Origin: Rhizophagus sp. LPA8_4_AMF | Taxonomy: Eukaryota > Glomeromycota > Glomeromycetes > Glomerales > Glomeraceae | Direction of reading: 5' to 3' | Assembly: GCA_021464525.1 (NCBI GenBank) | Contig: JADRCO010000881.1 | Coordinates: forward strand, 1 to 25,061 | DNA: 25,061 bases | Shown here: one piece after another, positions 1 through 9,083 of the stretch | How the letters are laid out: each line of letters starts with the position of its first letter | Position numbering within the stretch: the stretch's first letter is position 1 | Position numbers and translations under genes: made by a program | The notes under the pieces: generated by a model | What the model was told of the DNA's origin: nothing | The model's input: only the letters and a program-made list of their open reading frames with translations | Databases searched by the model: none

Positions 1-139
1 TTTATTGTGCTTTTATTTTGTAAATTGTGTGCTAATTACATTAATAATTGAACATGTTGGTTAAACTGTAAAAGGATAAATTTTTTTCTAATACAATAAA
101 TAAACATGTGTATCTTTCGCTAAGATAATAATTGATCAT

Positions 140-1530
140 ATGGACAAGCTGAAAAAGGATAAAGCAATTCGAAATCGTGCATATTGCATAGAACAAAAGC
201 GCGAATGATCAGGTTTTATGACGCGATCACCAAAGACACAAAAAAACAAAATAAGCTAAAGATGAATAATCAGTTTGTCAGTAATAGAACATTACAAAAA
301 CGCAACAGAAGAGCAATGGAAACAGTTGAAGAACGAGAATCTCGTCTTAGTAAGAACCGTGAAAGAAAGAGAAGAAAAGTTGCAGAAGAAACCGCAGAGC
401 AACGTGTGAAACGATTAGAATATCAACGTAAAAAAAGTATGCAACGAAGAAACAATAATTACAATAGATGTAAGATGCAGCTGAGACCAAGAGCCGTTAA
501 CCCGCAGCAAGAGAATCAAAATCTGCGACAGGAGAATCAAGACCCGCAGCAAAGGAATCGAGGTCCGCAGCAAGAGAATCGAGGTCCGCAGCAAACATTT
601 GAACAACCTCCTGCAGCTGAGCTCAACAGGAATGATCAAAAGCTTTTGAAGAAATTTTGTAAAAAAATGGACAAACTTCAATATGTTGTTTGCCCTGTAT
701 GCAAAGAAGGTTGCCCATCCATGGTACTCGTAAATGGAAAATGTCGGAGGTGCTCCAGCGAAAAGATTATGCCCAACAAATTTTCCGCGGAGAACAATAT
801 GGATCCAGGAGAAGTTCCGGAAGAACTTCAAGGCCTCACAGAAATCGAAGAGATGCTGATCGCGAGAGTCTTTACTGTGATGTCTGTGTATAGATTGCGT
901 GGTGAACAATATGGATATAGAGGAAACGTTATTAATTTTCTCCAAGACGTACAAGAATTCGCAACACGACTTCCAAGGCATCCAGTGTCGTTAGAAGTTC
1001 TAATTGTATGATGTCATTCTGCTAGTGATTTAACAGCATTTCGAGATTTTACTGTTCGTTAGGCAAAAATTGCTCACGTATTACAATGGTTGAAAGCCAA
1101 TAATCGATACTATGCTGATGTTATTATTGACGAAGAAGCTCTTCAATCTTTGCCGAAAAACGACTCTATTGTCGATCGGCTACCACAAATTGAAAACGAT
1201 CAATTAAACGAGAATTCAAGTGATGATAAAAGTGGAAACGATAATATGATCACACGAACCTTCGTTCCATCTCTTCCTCCATCTCATTCCGAAAATTTTG
1301 CTATTAAAAACACGTTCGATCGGTTACAACTTAAAAGCCCACCTATGGCATGGCCGCATATCGATAATAGTCCTATAAACGAGTTTCAAACTCCGGGTTA
1401 CATCGCAATGGCATTTCCAACGTTATATCTAACCGGAAAAGCAGATCTCTGTACAGAACGCGTTAGAGATGTAAAGCCAGCAGAATACTTCAAGCACCTA
1501 CTTAGGTACAATGACAGAAGATTCGGATGA
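140..1530 (+). pseudogene. Helitron Rep-helicase, N-terminal part with DUF6570-like region
   Basis: An ATG at 140 opens a short frame (MDKLKKDKAIRNRAY...) that stops at 206. The homologous frame continues one register over, with an ATG at 205, so a frameshift lies near 200. Next comes a strongly basic, Glu/Arg-rich segment (EERESRLSKNRERKRRK), then a short Gln/Asn repeat of QQENR type at about 510-595. A CxxC...CxxC zinc-knuckle-like stretch follows (VCPVCKEGCP...CRRCSS, about 690-760), then the DUF6570-like block around EEMLIARVFTVMSVYRLRG. Stops at 1009 and 1060 interrupt one and the same frame. After them the frame continues through the WLKANNRYYADVIID segment to another stop at 1528. This region is typical of Helitrons in Glomeromycotina, from my knowledge of the family. 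Its exact role in transposition is not established. Confidence 0.85.
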
Positions 1531-1554
1531 CATACCCGTTAGCATTACTTTGCA

Positions 1555-3460
1555 TTGAATTCTCTGATGCGTTGGCGGGCATTGCAAGAAGAAAGAATAT
1601 ACGTTAAACAAAACTTAAACGATGATGGACTTACCGTTAATGATATCCAAGAAAGAATTACGGCAGGCGACAAACACATGGCCGATCGAATAATGCAATA
1701 TGGCAAAGGAATACGCAGGTCACGGCAATTCTGGGTGGGAAGACAATGCAAGCTGAAAGACATGATTAAACAGTTGGGTTCAGATGGGATGATTTTTTTT
1801 ACATTTAGTTTAGCTGATTTACATTGGCCCGAATTACACAAATTAATGCCAGGAGGAAATACAGAAGATGCGAACCTTCGCCATAAAAACCTTGTTGATA
1901 ATCCACATATTGCTGCTTGGTTTTTCAACAAAAGATTCGAATTTTTTTTAATTGTGTGCTGAAGAAATATTGGAATCTGGAAGATTGGTGGTACAGATTC
2001 GAATGGCAACATCGTGGAAGTGTGCATGTGCACGGTATTGGAAAGATACGAAATGGGCCAATAATCGAATGGAAAAAATGAAAGACGATGAGAACGCAAT
2101 GAACAAGATAATTAAGTATGTTAATGGCCTAATTACCACAATAAATCCAGGTCTTGATGCACCTATTCCAAACCGACATCCGTGCCAAAAGGATCATAGT
2201 GAGCTACAGGATGATTTGCAAGACTATATTGATCTGATTAATAAGCTGCAACGGCACACAAGATGCAGTCCTTCCTACTGCGTCCGAGTTAATCGAAAAG
2301 GAGAACAGTCATGCAGATTCGGATATCCCAAAGAAAGATCAGATCACACAATCGTGTGCGACAATGGTCACGGCCAACCAGAATTACTAACAGCAAGAAA
2401 TGATCCAGTAATAAATCCGCATAGCAGATTGCAACTGCAGGGATGGCGAGCGAACGTTGACCTAAAACCTATTCTCAGCACACACGCAGCTCTGCAATAT
2501 ATTTCGAAATACGCAAGCAAATCAGAACCGCGATCAATAGCATTTTCAGAAATATACAATCAAATACTTAGTACGAGTCAGGAAGACGAAAATTCCCTTA
2601 CCGCAATTCAGAAACTCCTCCTTCACAGTGTTTCTGAGTGTGATATCTCAGCTCAAGAGACAGCTCATCTTCTTTTCGGAATTCCTTTATATCATTCAAG
2701 CCGTTCATTTATTACATTGAACCTTAACAAAGAAGCATCCCGGTGGCTTCATGGTACAGGCAGTAGGGAAGGAGATGGCAGAACAGGTGTAAACGATAAT
2801 GTTGGATATACAGGACTATCACCTTTGAAAAATTACTGGAATAGACCCGCAGAATTCGAATATTTTTCCCTATTTGAGTTAAATTTAACGCACAAATTTG
2901 TTAAAGGCCATTGGAAAAAATGCACAAAAGAAAACATAGTTCGAATATGGCCACATCTATCACCCGTACGTCAAGGACCTCAATGGGAGAAATTCTGTCG
3001 AGTAAAGGTCCTCCTTCATGTTCGTCACAGAAACATCGAACAGCTAACCGAAAATGGTGAAATTGAATGGTCAACACTGTATGAACGCTTCATTGAAGAG
3101 ATTAACAAAGACCCGAATGATCTGCTTAGACTGGCCGTAGATAACAAAGATGATGTTGCCGAAGAGGAGGAGCTACTGGAAGAAGAAATCGAAGATGATC
3201 AGGACGAATACAGATCCGATTGGATGATTCTCACAGAGATGGGTCTAAACGCAATCATAGAACGTTCATCTGACTTGGGAAATCGCGATATGGATCGAAA
3301 CCATGATTGGATTAATGATGGCAAACAACATTACGATGATTCAGATCTCGCAGATGCTAATAATTTTTTGCAACAGGCAACCGAAGATGTATAGGACAAC
3401 GAAGGAAATGACAATCGTTTTGTAGATATTGTGGATTACGATAGCCTGAATGAAAAATAA
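1555..3460 (+). pseudogene. Helitron Rep (HUH endonuclease) domain, broken
   Basis: This part corresponds to the Helitron_like_N and Rep nicking domain, which cuts and rejoins single-stranded DNA. The frame runs from NSLMRWRALQEERIY to an oligo-T tract near 1942-1950, where it is lost. The HUH motif (HVHG, His codons at 2025-2027 and 2031-2033) is readable only in a different register between about 1956 and 2082. The rest then resumes in a third register at MKDDENAMNKIIKYVNGL and stays open to 3392. The two candidate catalytic tyrosines are present in QYISKYASK (about 2495-2523). An acidic stretch near 3160-3210 links the Rep domain to the helicase. Stops at 3392 and 3458 lie in the linker LNEK*QIIFKRI. 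Both catalytic motifs thus survive, but not in one frame. Confidence 0.88.
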
Positions 3461-4476
3461 CAAATAATATTTAAGAGAATAAAATCGCATTATCACAATA
3501 CGCTTACGAATCCTCAAACCGAACCACTAAGAATCATCATCATGGGACGGCAGGAACGGGAAAATCATATCTGATCATAGCAATCCAAAAAATACTTCAC
3601 GAAATGACAGGAAACGAGACTAAGACTCCACTTCTCGTTCTTGCGCCAACAGGGGTTGCGGCCTTCAATATTAGAGGAAGAACCATTCATTTCGCACTAT
3701 CTATACCAATATGTATTAATGACAATAACCTAGACATGAATGGAGAACGGTTAAAACGTTTACAGCAGAAGTTAGAAGGAGTGAAATACATCATTATAGA
3801 CGAAAAAAGTATGGTTGGACGCAGAATGCTTGCTTTGACCGATATGCGACTGCGTCAAGCTTTTCCTGTCCACAAAAATGAACCTTTCGGTGAACGATCG
3901 ATTATTTTGTTTGGGAATTTTGGTCAACTTCCGCCTGTCCTCGATCTCCCCATGTATGCTAGTACTCAGCGAGATGCATTGTCGAATGATGGATTCGCAG
4001 GTTACAAGCAATTTCGGAAAGTGTACAAGCTTGATGTAATTCAACGGCAATCTGGAAATTCTGAATTACAATAAAAATTTAGGGAAATTCTATTACGGTT
4101 GCGAGATGGTGAGTTCACTATAGAAGACTGGGAAATACTTAACTCAAGAACTGAAGATAAACAGTTCAGAGAAGAACGCAACCGATTCTCAGATGCTACA
4201 TTTATACTTCCGAGATGGATCGATGTTGAGCAAGTTAATATAGAAAAACTCAGATCCTTGAATCGCCTAGTGGCTAAGATTCTCGCTGTACATACTGGCG
4301 GCAGGGAAGCAAAAAATGCCAATTCTGATATGGTGAAAGGACTCAAACCTCAGCTGCTGTTAGCCAGAGGAGCGCATATCATATCAACGGCAAATCTGTA
4401 GACAGCAGCTGGGTTAGTTAACAGCTCAATAGGAACTGTTCGGGACATTATTTTTAATAACTAAGGGCCACCATAC

Positions 4477-4484
4477 CTTCCAAC
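4477..4484. repeat. Left target-site duplication of the MITE
   Basis: CTTCCAAC directly precedes the CAGTG end of the insert and is identical to 4677-4684. Confidence 0.92.
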
Positions 4485-4676
4485 CAGTGATGGGAAATTC
4501 CAGTTTTCAATGAAAATTTTACTGGAAACTGGAATCTGAAAAATTGGAATTTTGATTCCATATTGATTCCAATGGCTTTTGGAATCTGGAAATTTGATTC
4601 CAGTGCTTTAAAAAGCACTGGAATCAATCTGGAATACATGTTTCCAGTTTCCAGATTCCAGTAAATGCCAACACTG
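4485..4676. mobile_element. hAT-type MITE inserted in the Helitron helicase
   Basis: A 192-bp insert interrupts the conserved helicase segment GPPYLPTAVFISFD exactly inside a Thr codon. It is flanked by the perfect 8-bp direct repeat CTTCCAAC (4477-4484 and 4677-4684), which is the target-duplication length of hAT transposons. Its ends are CAGTGATGGGAAATTCCAG on the left and, read inward on the other strand, CAGTGTTGGCATTTACTGG on the right. These match at 12 of 19 positions and begin with the CAGTG typical of hAT terminal inverted repeats. It has no coding capacity, so it would depend on a transposase elsewhere. Removing the insert plus one repeat restores the helicase register at this point, which supports insertion into a then more intact Helitron. 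Confidence 0.9.
4596..4625. repeat. Perfect 14-bp inverted repeat inside the MITE
   Basis: GATTCCAGTGCTTT (4596-4609) is followed after two A bases by its exact reverse complement (4612-4625). A second perfect pair of 11 bp lies outside it: CTGGAAACTGG at 4522-4532 and CCAGTTTCCAG at 4644-4654. Together they would let the single strand fold into a long stem. Confidence 0.9.
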
Positions 4677-4684
4677 CTTCCAAC
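4677..4684. repeat. Right target-site duplication of the MITE
   Basis: CTTCCAAC directly follows the CACTG end of the insert and is identical to 4477-4484. Confidence 0.92.
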
Positions 4685-5081
4685 AGCAGTTTTTATTAGC
4701 TTCGATAACTACGAAGGGTCAACTATTACTGCTCTGGACGGAACTGAAGTTGTCCCGATCTTGCCAATCCGACGTACTTGGGAGAGCAAAAATGGAAGTG
4801 TGTGTTCACGATTGCAACTCCCAGTTTGTCTTGCATGGGCCATCACTGTACACAAAAGTCAGGGACTCACCTTACCAAAAGCCAAAATAGATCTTAGAAC
4901 GAAAGAGTTTGCTGCAGGCCTTTCTTTTGTAGCGGTATCTCGGGTGCGTGCTCTAGGAGATCTTCTCTTCAGACCTTTCAATTTTGAAAGACTCGAACGA
5001 ATCAAACATTGTAAAAGGTTACAAGAAAGAAAGGAAGAAGAAAAAAGGTTAACTGTATTATCACAGAATAGCATAGAATAG

Positions 5082-6258
5082 AGGTTATTGTTTGAATGTA
5101 ATAAAGTAAAAAACACATCAGATGTTTCTTTTTTTTATTTGTTTTATTATTATTTTTTTTTTTGTTACAAAAAAAAAGAAAAAAGATGAAATATCGATAA
5201 TCTATACGTGAAAATCAATTGTGTCACATGCGGCATAATATTGGATGACATCACGAGAGGGGACAGAAAAACTTACGTGATCGATCATTTTTCATAGTGC
5301 ATAGACATACAGTGTCCTTCGCATTCGCTCCGGACAATAAGTATATTTTAAGTAAGAATACTTTTCATAGGGCTATAAAATCTAAATGATGTAATGTATT
5401 AAAAATATTAAAGATATTATTAATATGTTAAAAATGATATGATCCTATTTGGCTGCATAATAACCAATTATATTATTATATATTTACTTCCAATACCAAT
5501 TTTCTTACATTTTGTTAGCATTGAATATAATTTGTTATTTGTATTATGTTAAATCTGTGGGTTTTATTAATACTGTACATAATTTTAGTAAAAGAATTGT
5601 ATTTTTTTTTTTTTTATTTACTACTAGGATTCACCTGTTACTACATTAACAGTTACCTAAACTTGTAAAATTTATATAGACCGGATTATTGATGCGTTGT
5701 ATATATAAAAATCAAAGATTGGTACTTTTTGCGTCATACAATGCAGTGACACGATGTGGTCGCACAATTGTAAATGATTATTTATGTGGGTAGTCTAAAC
5801 ATAACGCCCACGGGATTGCAGTGTTTATAAATATTAGATAAATATTAGATTAATTGTGTCAGTATTCTGTTAATTGACTTTATTGTAAATGAATGAAAAA
5901 ACAAATTAGTTTAAGATTTTAAATCTATGCAAATTAAATTTTAAAATATGAACCTCTTTATTATAAATTTTTTTTCATATTATACTGTATTGTTACACTA
6001 TTTTGTTGAATTTGGAAAAAAACCTGTTCTAGAAGCATTTATATTTGGTCTATAATAGTTATTCGGGATCAAAAAGTTTGCAAATGTCACAGTTGCACAA
6101 AGTTGACAGATTGAGTTGTGTACAACTTAGAAATTCTTAGCAAGAAAAATTTTATCTTAGTGTCAAAAGTGAATTTGGCAGAAAATAAGAACTATCTTTA
6201 TTTGTTTTTTTTTTAAAAAAAAGCAATATCGTACATAAATAAATTAAATTATAATATC
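5082..6258. other. AT-rich intergenic region, no gene seen
   Basis: This lies between the end of the Helitron coding relic and the 3' end of the fumarylacetoacetase gene. It contains long T and A runs (for example 5127-5175 and 5600-5617) and a tandem pair of the 11-mer ATAAATATTAG at 5827-5837 and 5838-5848. I see no open frame with protein-like composition, no tRNA and no clear transposon end. The Helitron 3' terminus presumably lies in its first part but is not recognisable. Confidence 0.6.
6197..6202 (-). terminator. Possible polyadenylation signal of the fumarylacetoacetase gene
   Basis: On the minus strand this reads AATAAA, about 57 nt past the stop codon, in an A/T-rich context. Such hexamers are frequent by chance in this composition, so the call rests mainly on position. 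Confidence 0.35.
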
Positions 6259-8240
6259 CTATTGTAAAGCAGCTAAAATTTTACCGGAGCATTCCCCAAA
6301 TCCAACTAAGTAACCTTCTCCCTGACAATATCCTGTTAATACTATTTCGTCTCCATCTTCAATAAATTTTCTTTTAATTCCATCAACTTCATTTTGACCG
6401 TTCCATGTAATTTCTAATAAAGATCCTCTAGAATCTTCGGTCTAAAAATTAAAAAAAAATATTTATTCAGGGAAATTTTAAAATGTATAGTATGAAAGAA
6501 CTTACAGGTCCGCTAATAGTGCCGGTGCCACATAAATCACCAGGGCATGTATTGCAGCCATTTACTGTATGATGAGCAAGTTGTTGTTTCAGAGACCAGT
6601 ACATATACCTTAAATTTGACTTCGTTAGCGTCTTGAAAGAATCACTATTATTTGCTATTCAATAAAAAAAAGGGTTGTTAACTTGTATTAATCGAATTTC
6701 GAAGATAAATATTAATATCTACGTTTAATTTTTACTTCCAAATGGATATCATATGCTGATGGGATATTGTCTTTGAGATAGGGTAAAGGAGCTGGATCCT
6801 ATAAACGAAGATTTAAAAGAAATTATTTAAAAAAAAAATACATCCGTGTAAAAAATATATATATATTAGATATAAACCTGAATAGGCCCATTAACTAAAA
6901 ATGGTTCCAAAGAATCTAATGTAACGACCCATGGCGAAATAGTTGTACCAAAATTTTTACCCAAAAATGGTCCTAAAAAAACAAATATATTTATGTAATT
7001 TCATAAATTAAAAGTTTTTTAAATTAATAAATAATCTTACCTAACGGTATATATTCCCAAGCTAATAGTATAATCGGCGAATAATTAATTTTTTTTATCA
7101 TTTGTAGTTCAAATAAAAATATTTAATAGTGAACCTGCCTTGAATATCCCGAGCTATTAAGAAAATATTTTTTATCTGACTAAATATATTGAAAAAAAAG
7201 CGAATAGTAAATACTAAATTATACAATCAATTATTTACCACTCCAATCATTCATCAAAACCAAACCGAATATATGGTTGTTTGCTTGATCAATCGGAATT
7301 CGCGCTCCAAGCTTATTACCCGATCCAATAAAAAATGCCTAATAAATTTGACTCTAATGTATAGAATTAGACCCTTTTTTTTATTGTTTTATAAAAGTTA
7401 CGCTTTACCATTTCTAGTTCAAAATCCAATTTGGCGGAAGGACCGAAAATTGGAGGCTGGTTTTTGTCAGGTAATATTTGTCCACATGGACGAACAATAT
7501 CTGTTCCAGAGATAACAATAGAGGAAGACCGTCCGTGATATCCAACCGGCAAATATACCCTTATTAAATGATTTATTTTTTTTAAAAAAAAATTTTTGAT
7601 AAAATGAAGGCAATTCGACAGAGAATTTCACCAAATACTCACCAATTTTGCATCAGTGCATTGTCTTTACCCCTAAACATAGTACCAACATTGGTTGCAT
7701 GTTCTTTCGAAGCGTAAAAATCTGTATAGTCTCCGATATGAGCTGGCAGATGCATATTAGCTGATTGCTGCGCCGCGAAAGCTTTTTGCCTAAGCTCCTC
7801 GTTGTCTCGTAATTCTGGATTATCATGGGATAAAATTCTTTGTAAAAATCTTCGTGTAGCTTGCCATATCGGTTTTCCTAATGACATGAATGAGTTTAAA
7901 GAGGGCTATAAAAAAACACAGAAATTACAATGAAACCGTATTATAGCTAGGAAATTATTTAATCATATTTTAGATCATTTACCTGAGAAAAAACGTTTGA
8001 TGGATTCTTCAATTCTGGAACATATTTTTCGAATAAAGTTGCTATGGCAGTCAAGTCTAATATTTGATCACCTATGGCAACACCAACTCGTGGAGAAAGC
8101 TATATTTGAATTAAAATTAGGAAAATGATTAATAAATGAACCTAATTTTATCTTACATTTTGTTGTGTAGAAAAAATTCCATATGGTAAATTTTGGATGG
8201 GAAAATGTGAATTGGGAGGAACATGTATAAAGGATTGCAT
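6259..8240 (-). CDS. FAH: Fumarylacetoacetase, 11 exons, complete
   Basis: This is the last enzyme of tyrosine and phenylalanine breakdown; it hydrolyses 4-fumarylacetoacetate to fumarate and acetoacetate in the cytosol. I spliced the exons 8240-8157, 8099-7983, 7905-7643, 7559-7409, 7338-7239, 7153-7139, 7061-7041, 6972-6878, 6798-6723, 6654-6506 and 6441-6259. They give one continuous frame of 417 residues (human enzyme 419). The start is [21 protein letters not shown]. The small N-terminal domain is followed by the FAH fold. Metal and catalytic residues known from the mammalian enzyme appear at Asp129, His136, Glu202, Glu204, Asp236, Lys256 and Thr353, each offset by exactly three from the human numbering. 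All introns are 57-85 nt and GT-AG, except intron 6 (7138-7062), which begins with GC. The gene is divergent from the large protease gene. It appears fully functional. Confidence 0.96.
7062..7138 (-). other. GC-AG intron of the fumarylacetoacetase gene
   Basis: The exon ends ATT CAA G and is followed by GCAGGT; the intron ends ATTAG. Only this boundary joins RDIQ to AWEY in frame, matching the conserved RDIQ-x-WEYVPLGPFLGK motif of the family. The nearest GT (7134-7133) would shift the frame. The intron therefore uses a GC donor, the known minor variant of the major spliceosome class. Confidence 0.8.
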
Positions 8241-9083
8241 TGTTTTTTTTTGGAAATTTAGATGACTGTGAGAATAACCAGAATTTCACTGTCAACAACT
8301 GATCACCACTTACTTACTCTAGCAGTATTTAAACTAAAATCACAGGACCTTATAAGATTATCGTTGTGATACATTGTAAATTAGCCAATCGCAATTTATG
8401 AGATTGTCAATCACTCATCAATCTGGAAAAAAGCTTAGTAAAGATTATTGCTTTTTAAAGTTAAACAATAGCTAGCATGCCTAGCCAATAAGGAATCAAA
8501 GAAGAATAATTCCCACGTTACTGACAGAAGAATTTCATATTTGTGTAACATCCAATTTTGTGATTGTTCTGAATCATTATAAATAAATTATTTCTCAAAT
8601 ATCACAAAATCTGCTGCGGCTTGTCGTTTGTATTCCGTCATTAAATATTAGTCTAAATGTATCACAGGATTTGTAGTACTGATAAATAAAAACTCAAAGT
8701 TCGCTATCTTGACAATTATCCCTTCTCTCTTTATTGAACGAGTGGCTTTCAATATATATATATATATTTTTTTAACTCTCGGGCCAATCTGTTTTTGGAG
8801 GGTAACGCGATTTCTATTCAGTTCGAATCGTTAACTGCTCCGTGTATTTTGAATTCGGGATATATACTTTTCAGTAACTCAAAGTCTAAACCGCATTCGT
8901 TGCTTGAGGACAGCATTATTTGTACACTCATCACACAACGCGTGTTTTTTGCTTACTGGCCCTAGATCTTGTAAACGATCAAGAACTTTACTATACTTTA
9001 CAAAATTATATAATTTGTGTTGTTAATTTGACAGCACGATCTTAATTTGTATTTATACGAACTTTTTAAAGTCCAATCTCCTT
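8241..9083. promoter_or_regulatory. Divergent intergenic region with three CCAAT boxes
   Basis: These 843 bp separate the start codons of the fumarylacetoacetase gene (leftward) and the USP-type protease gene (rightward). They must hold both promoters. Three CCAAT pentamers lie on the plus strand at 8385-8389, 8485-8489 and 8784-8788. The first two share TAGCCAAT and are exactly 100 bp apart. CCAAT is bound in fungi by the HAP/NF-Y complex; binding here is an inference. A palindromic CTTATAAG (8349-8356) lies about 110 nt upstream of the fumarylacetoacetase start and could be its TATA element. A short (AT)n run covers 8752-8767. No gene was seen within the region. Confidence 0.45.

Larger units (their letters stand above)
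140..5081 (+). mobile_element. Degraded autonomous Helitron (Rep-helicase relic)
   Basis: The stretch encodes, in order, all parts expected of a Helitron rolling-circle transposase. These are a basic N-terminus, a DUF6570-like region, the Helitron_like_N/Rep endonuclease with an HUH motif and a YxxxY pair, and a Pif1-type helicase ending in the conserved block with LAWAITVHKSQGLTLPKAK. The reading frame is broken throughout. In-frame stops lie at 1009, 1060, 1528, 1540, 3392, 3458, 4072, 4399 and 4462. Frame changes lie near 200, 1940-1955, 2075-2085 and 3546, and a MITE interrupts the frame at 4485. It cannot make a transposase without repair. I could not place the element termini: no convincing 5' TC or 3' hairpin plus CTRR end was found, so these limits are those of the coding relic, not of the element. 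The family call is firm; the dead status is seen directly. Confidence 0.93.
3544..5081 (+). pseudogene. Helitron Pif1-like helicase domain, broken
   Basis: This is the superfamily 1B DNA helicase half of the Helitron protein. Walker A GTAGTGKS is at 3544-3567. It is out of register with the preceding IIIM segment, as if one base had been lost near 3546. Motif Ia (LVLAPTGVAAFNI) and Walker B (IIIDEKSMVG) follow, then GNFGQLPPV, where the family usually has Asp in place of the Asn. Stops at 4072 (Gln-stop-Lys-Phe), 4399 (in place of a Trp codon in TANLW) and 4462 interrupt the same frame. A MITE then splits the coding sequence, and the C-terminal block with SRLQLPVCLAWAITVHKSQG and LSFVAVSRVRALGDLLFRPF resumes after it. 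The end is complete, stopping at 5081. Confidence 0.9.

Noticed and set aside
415-981. Long antisense reading frame opposite the Helitron N-terminus
   Set aside because: It is the mirror of a coding sequence with biased codons, its translation has no protein-family features, and the plus strand clearly encodes the Helitron.
5250-5281. ATCACG...CGTGAT inverted repeat as the Helitron 3' terminal hairpin
   Set aside because: The stem has only 6 bp with a 20-nt loop and no CTRR end follows at the expected distance, so it is not a credible terminus.
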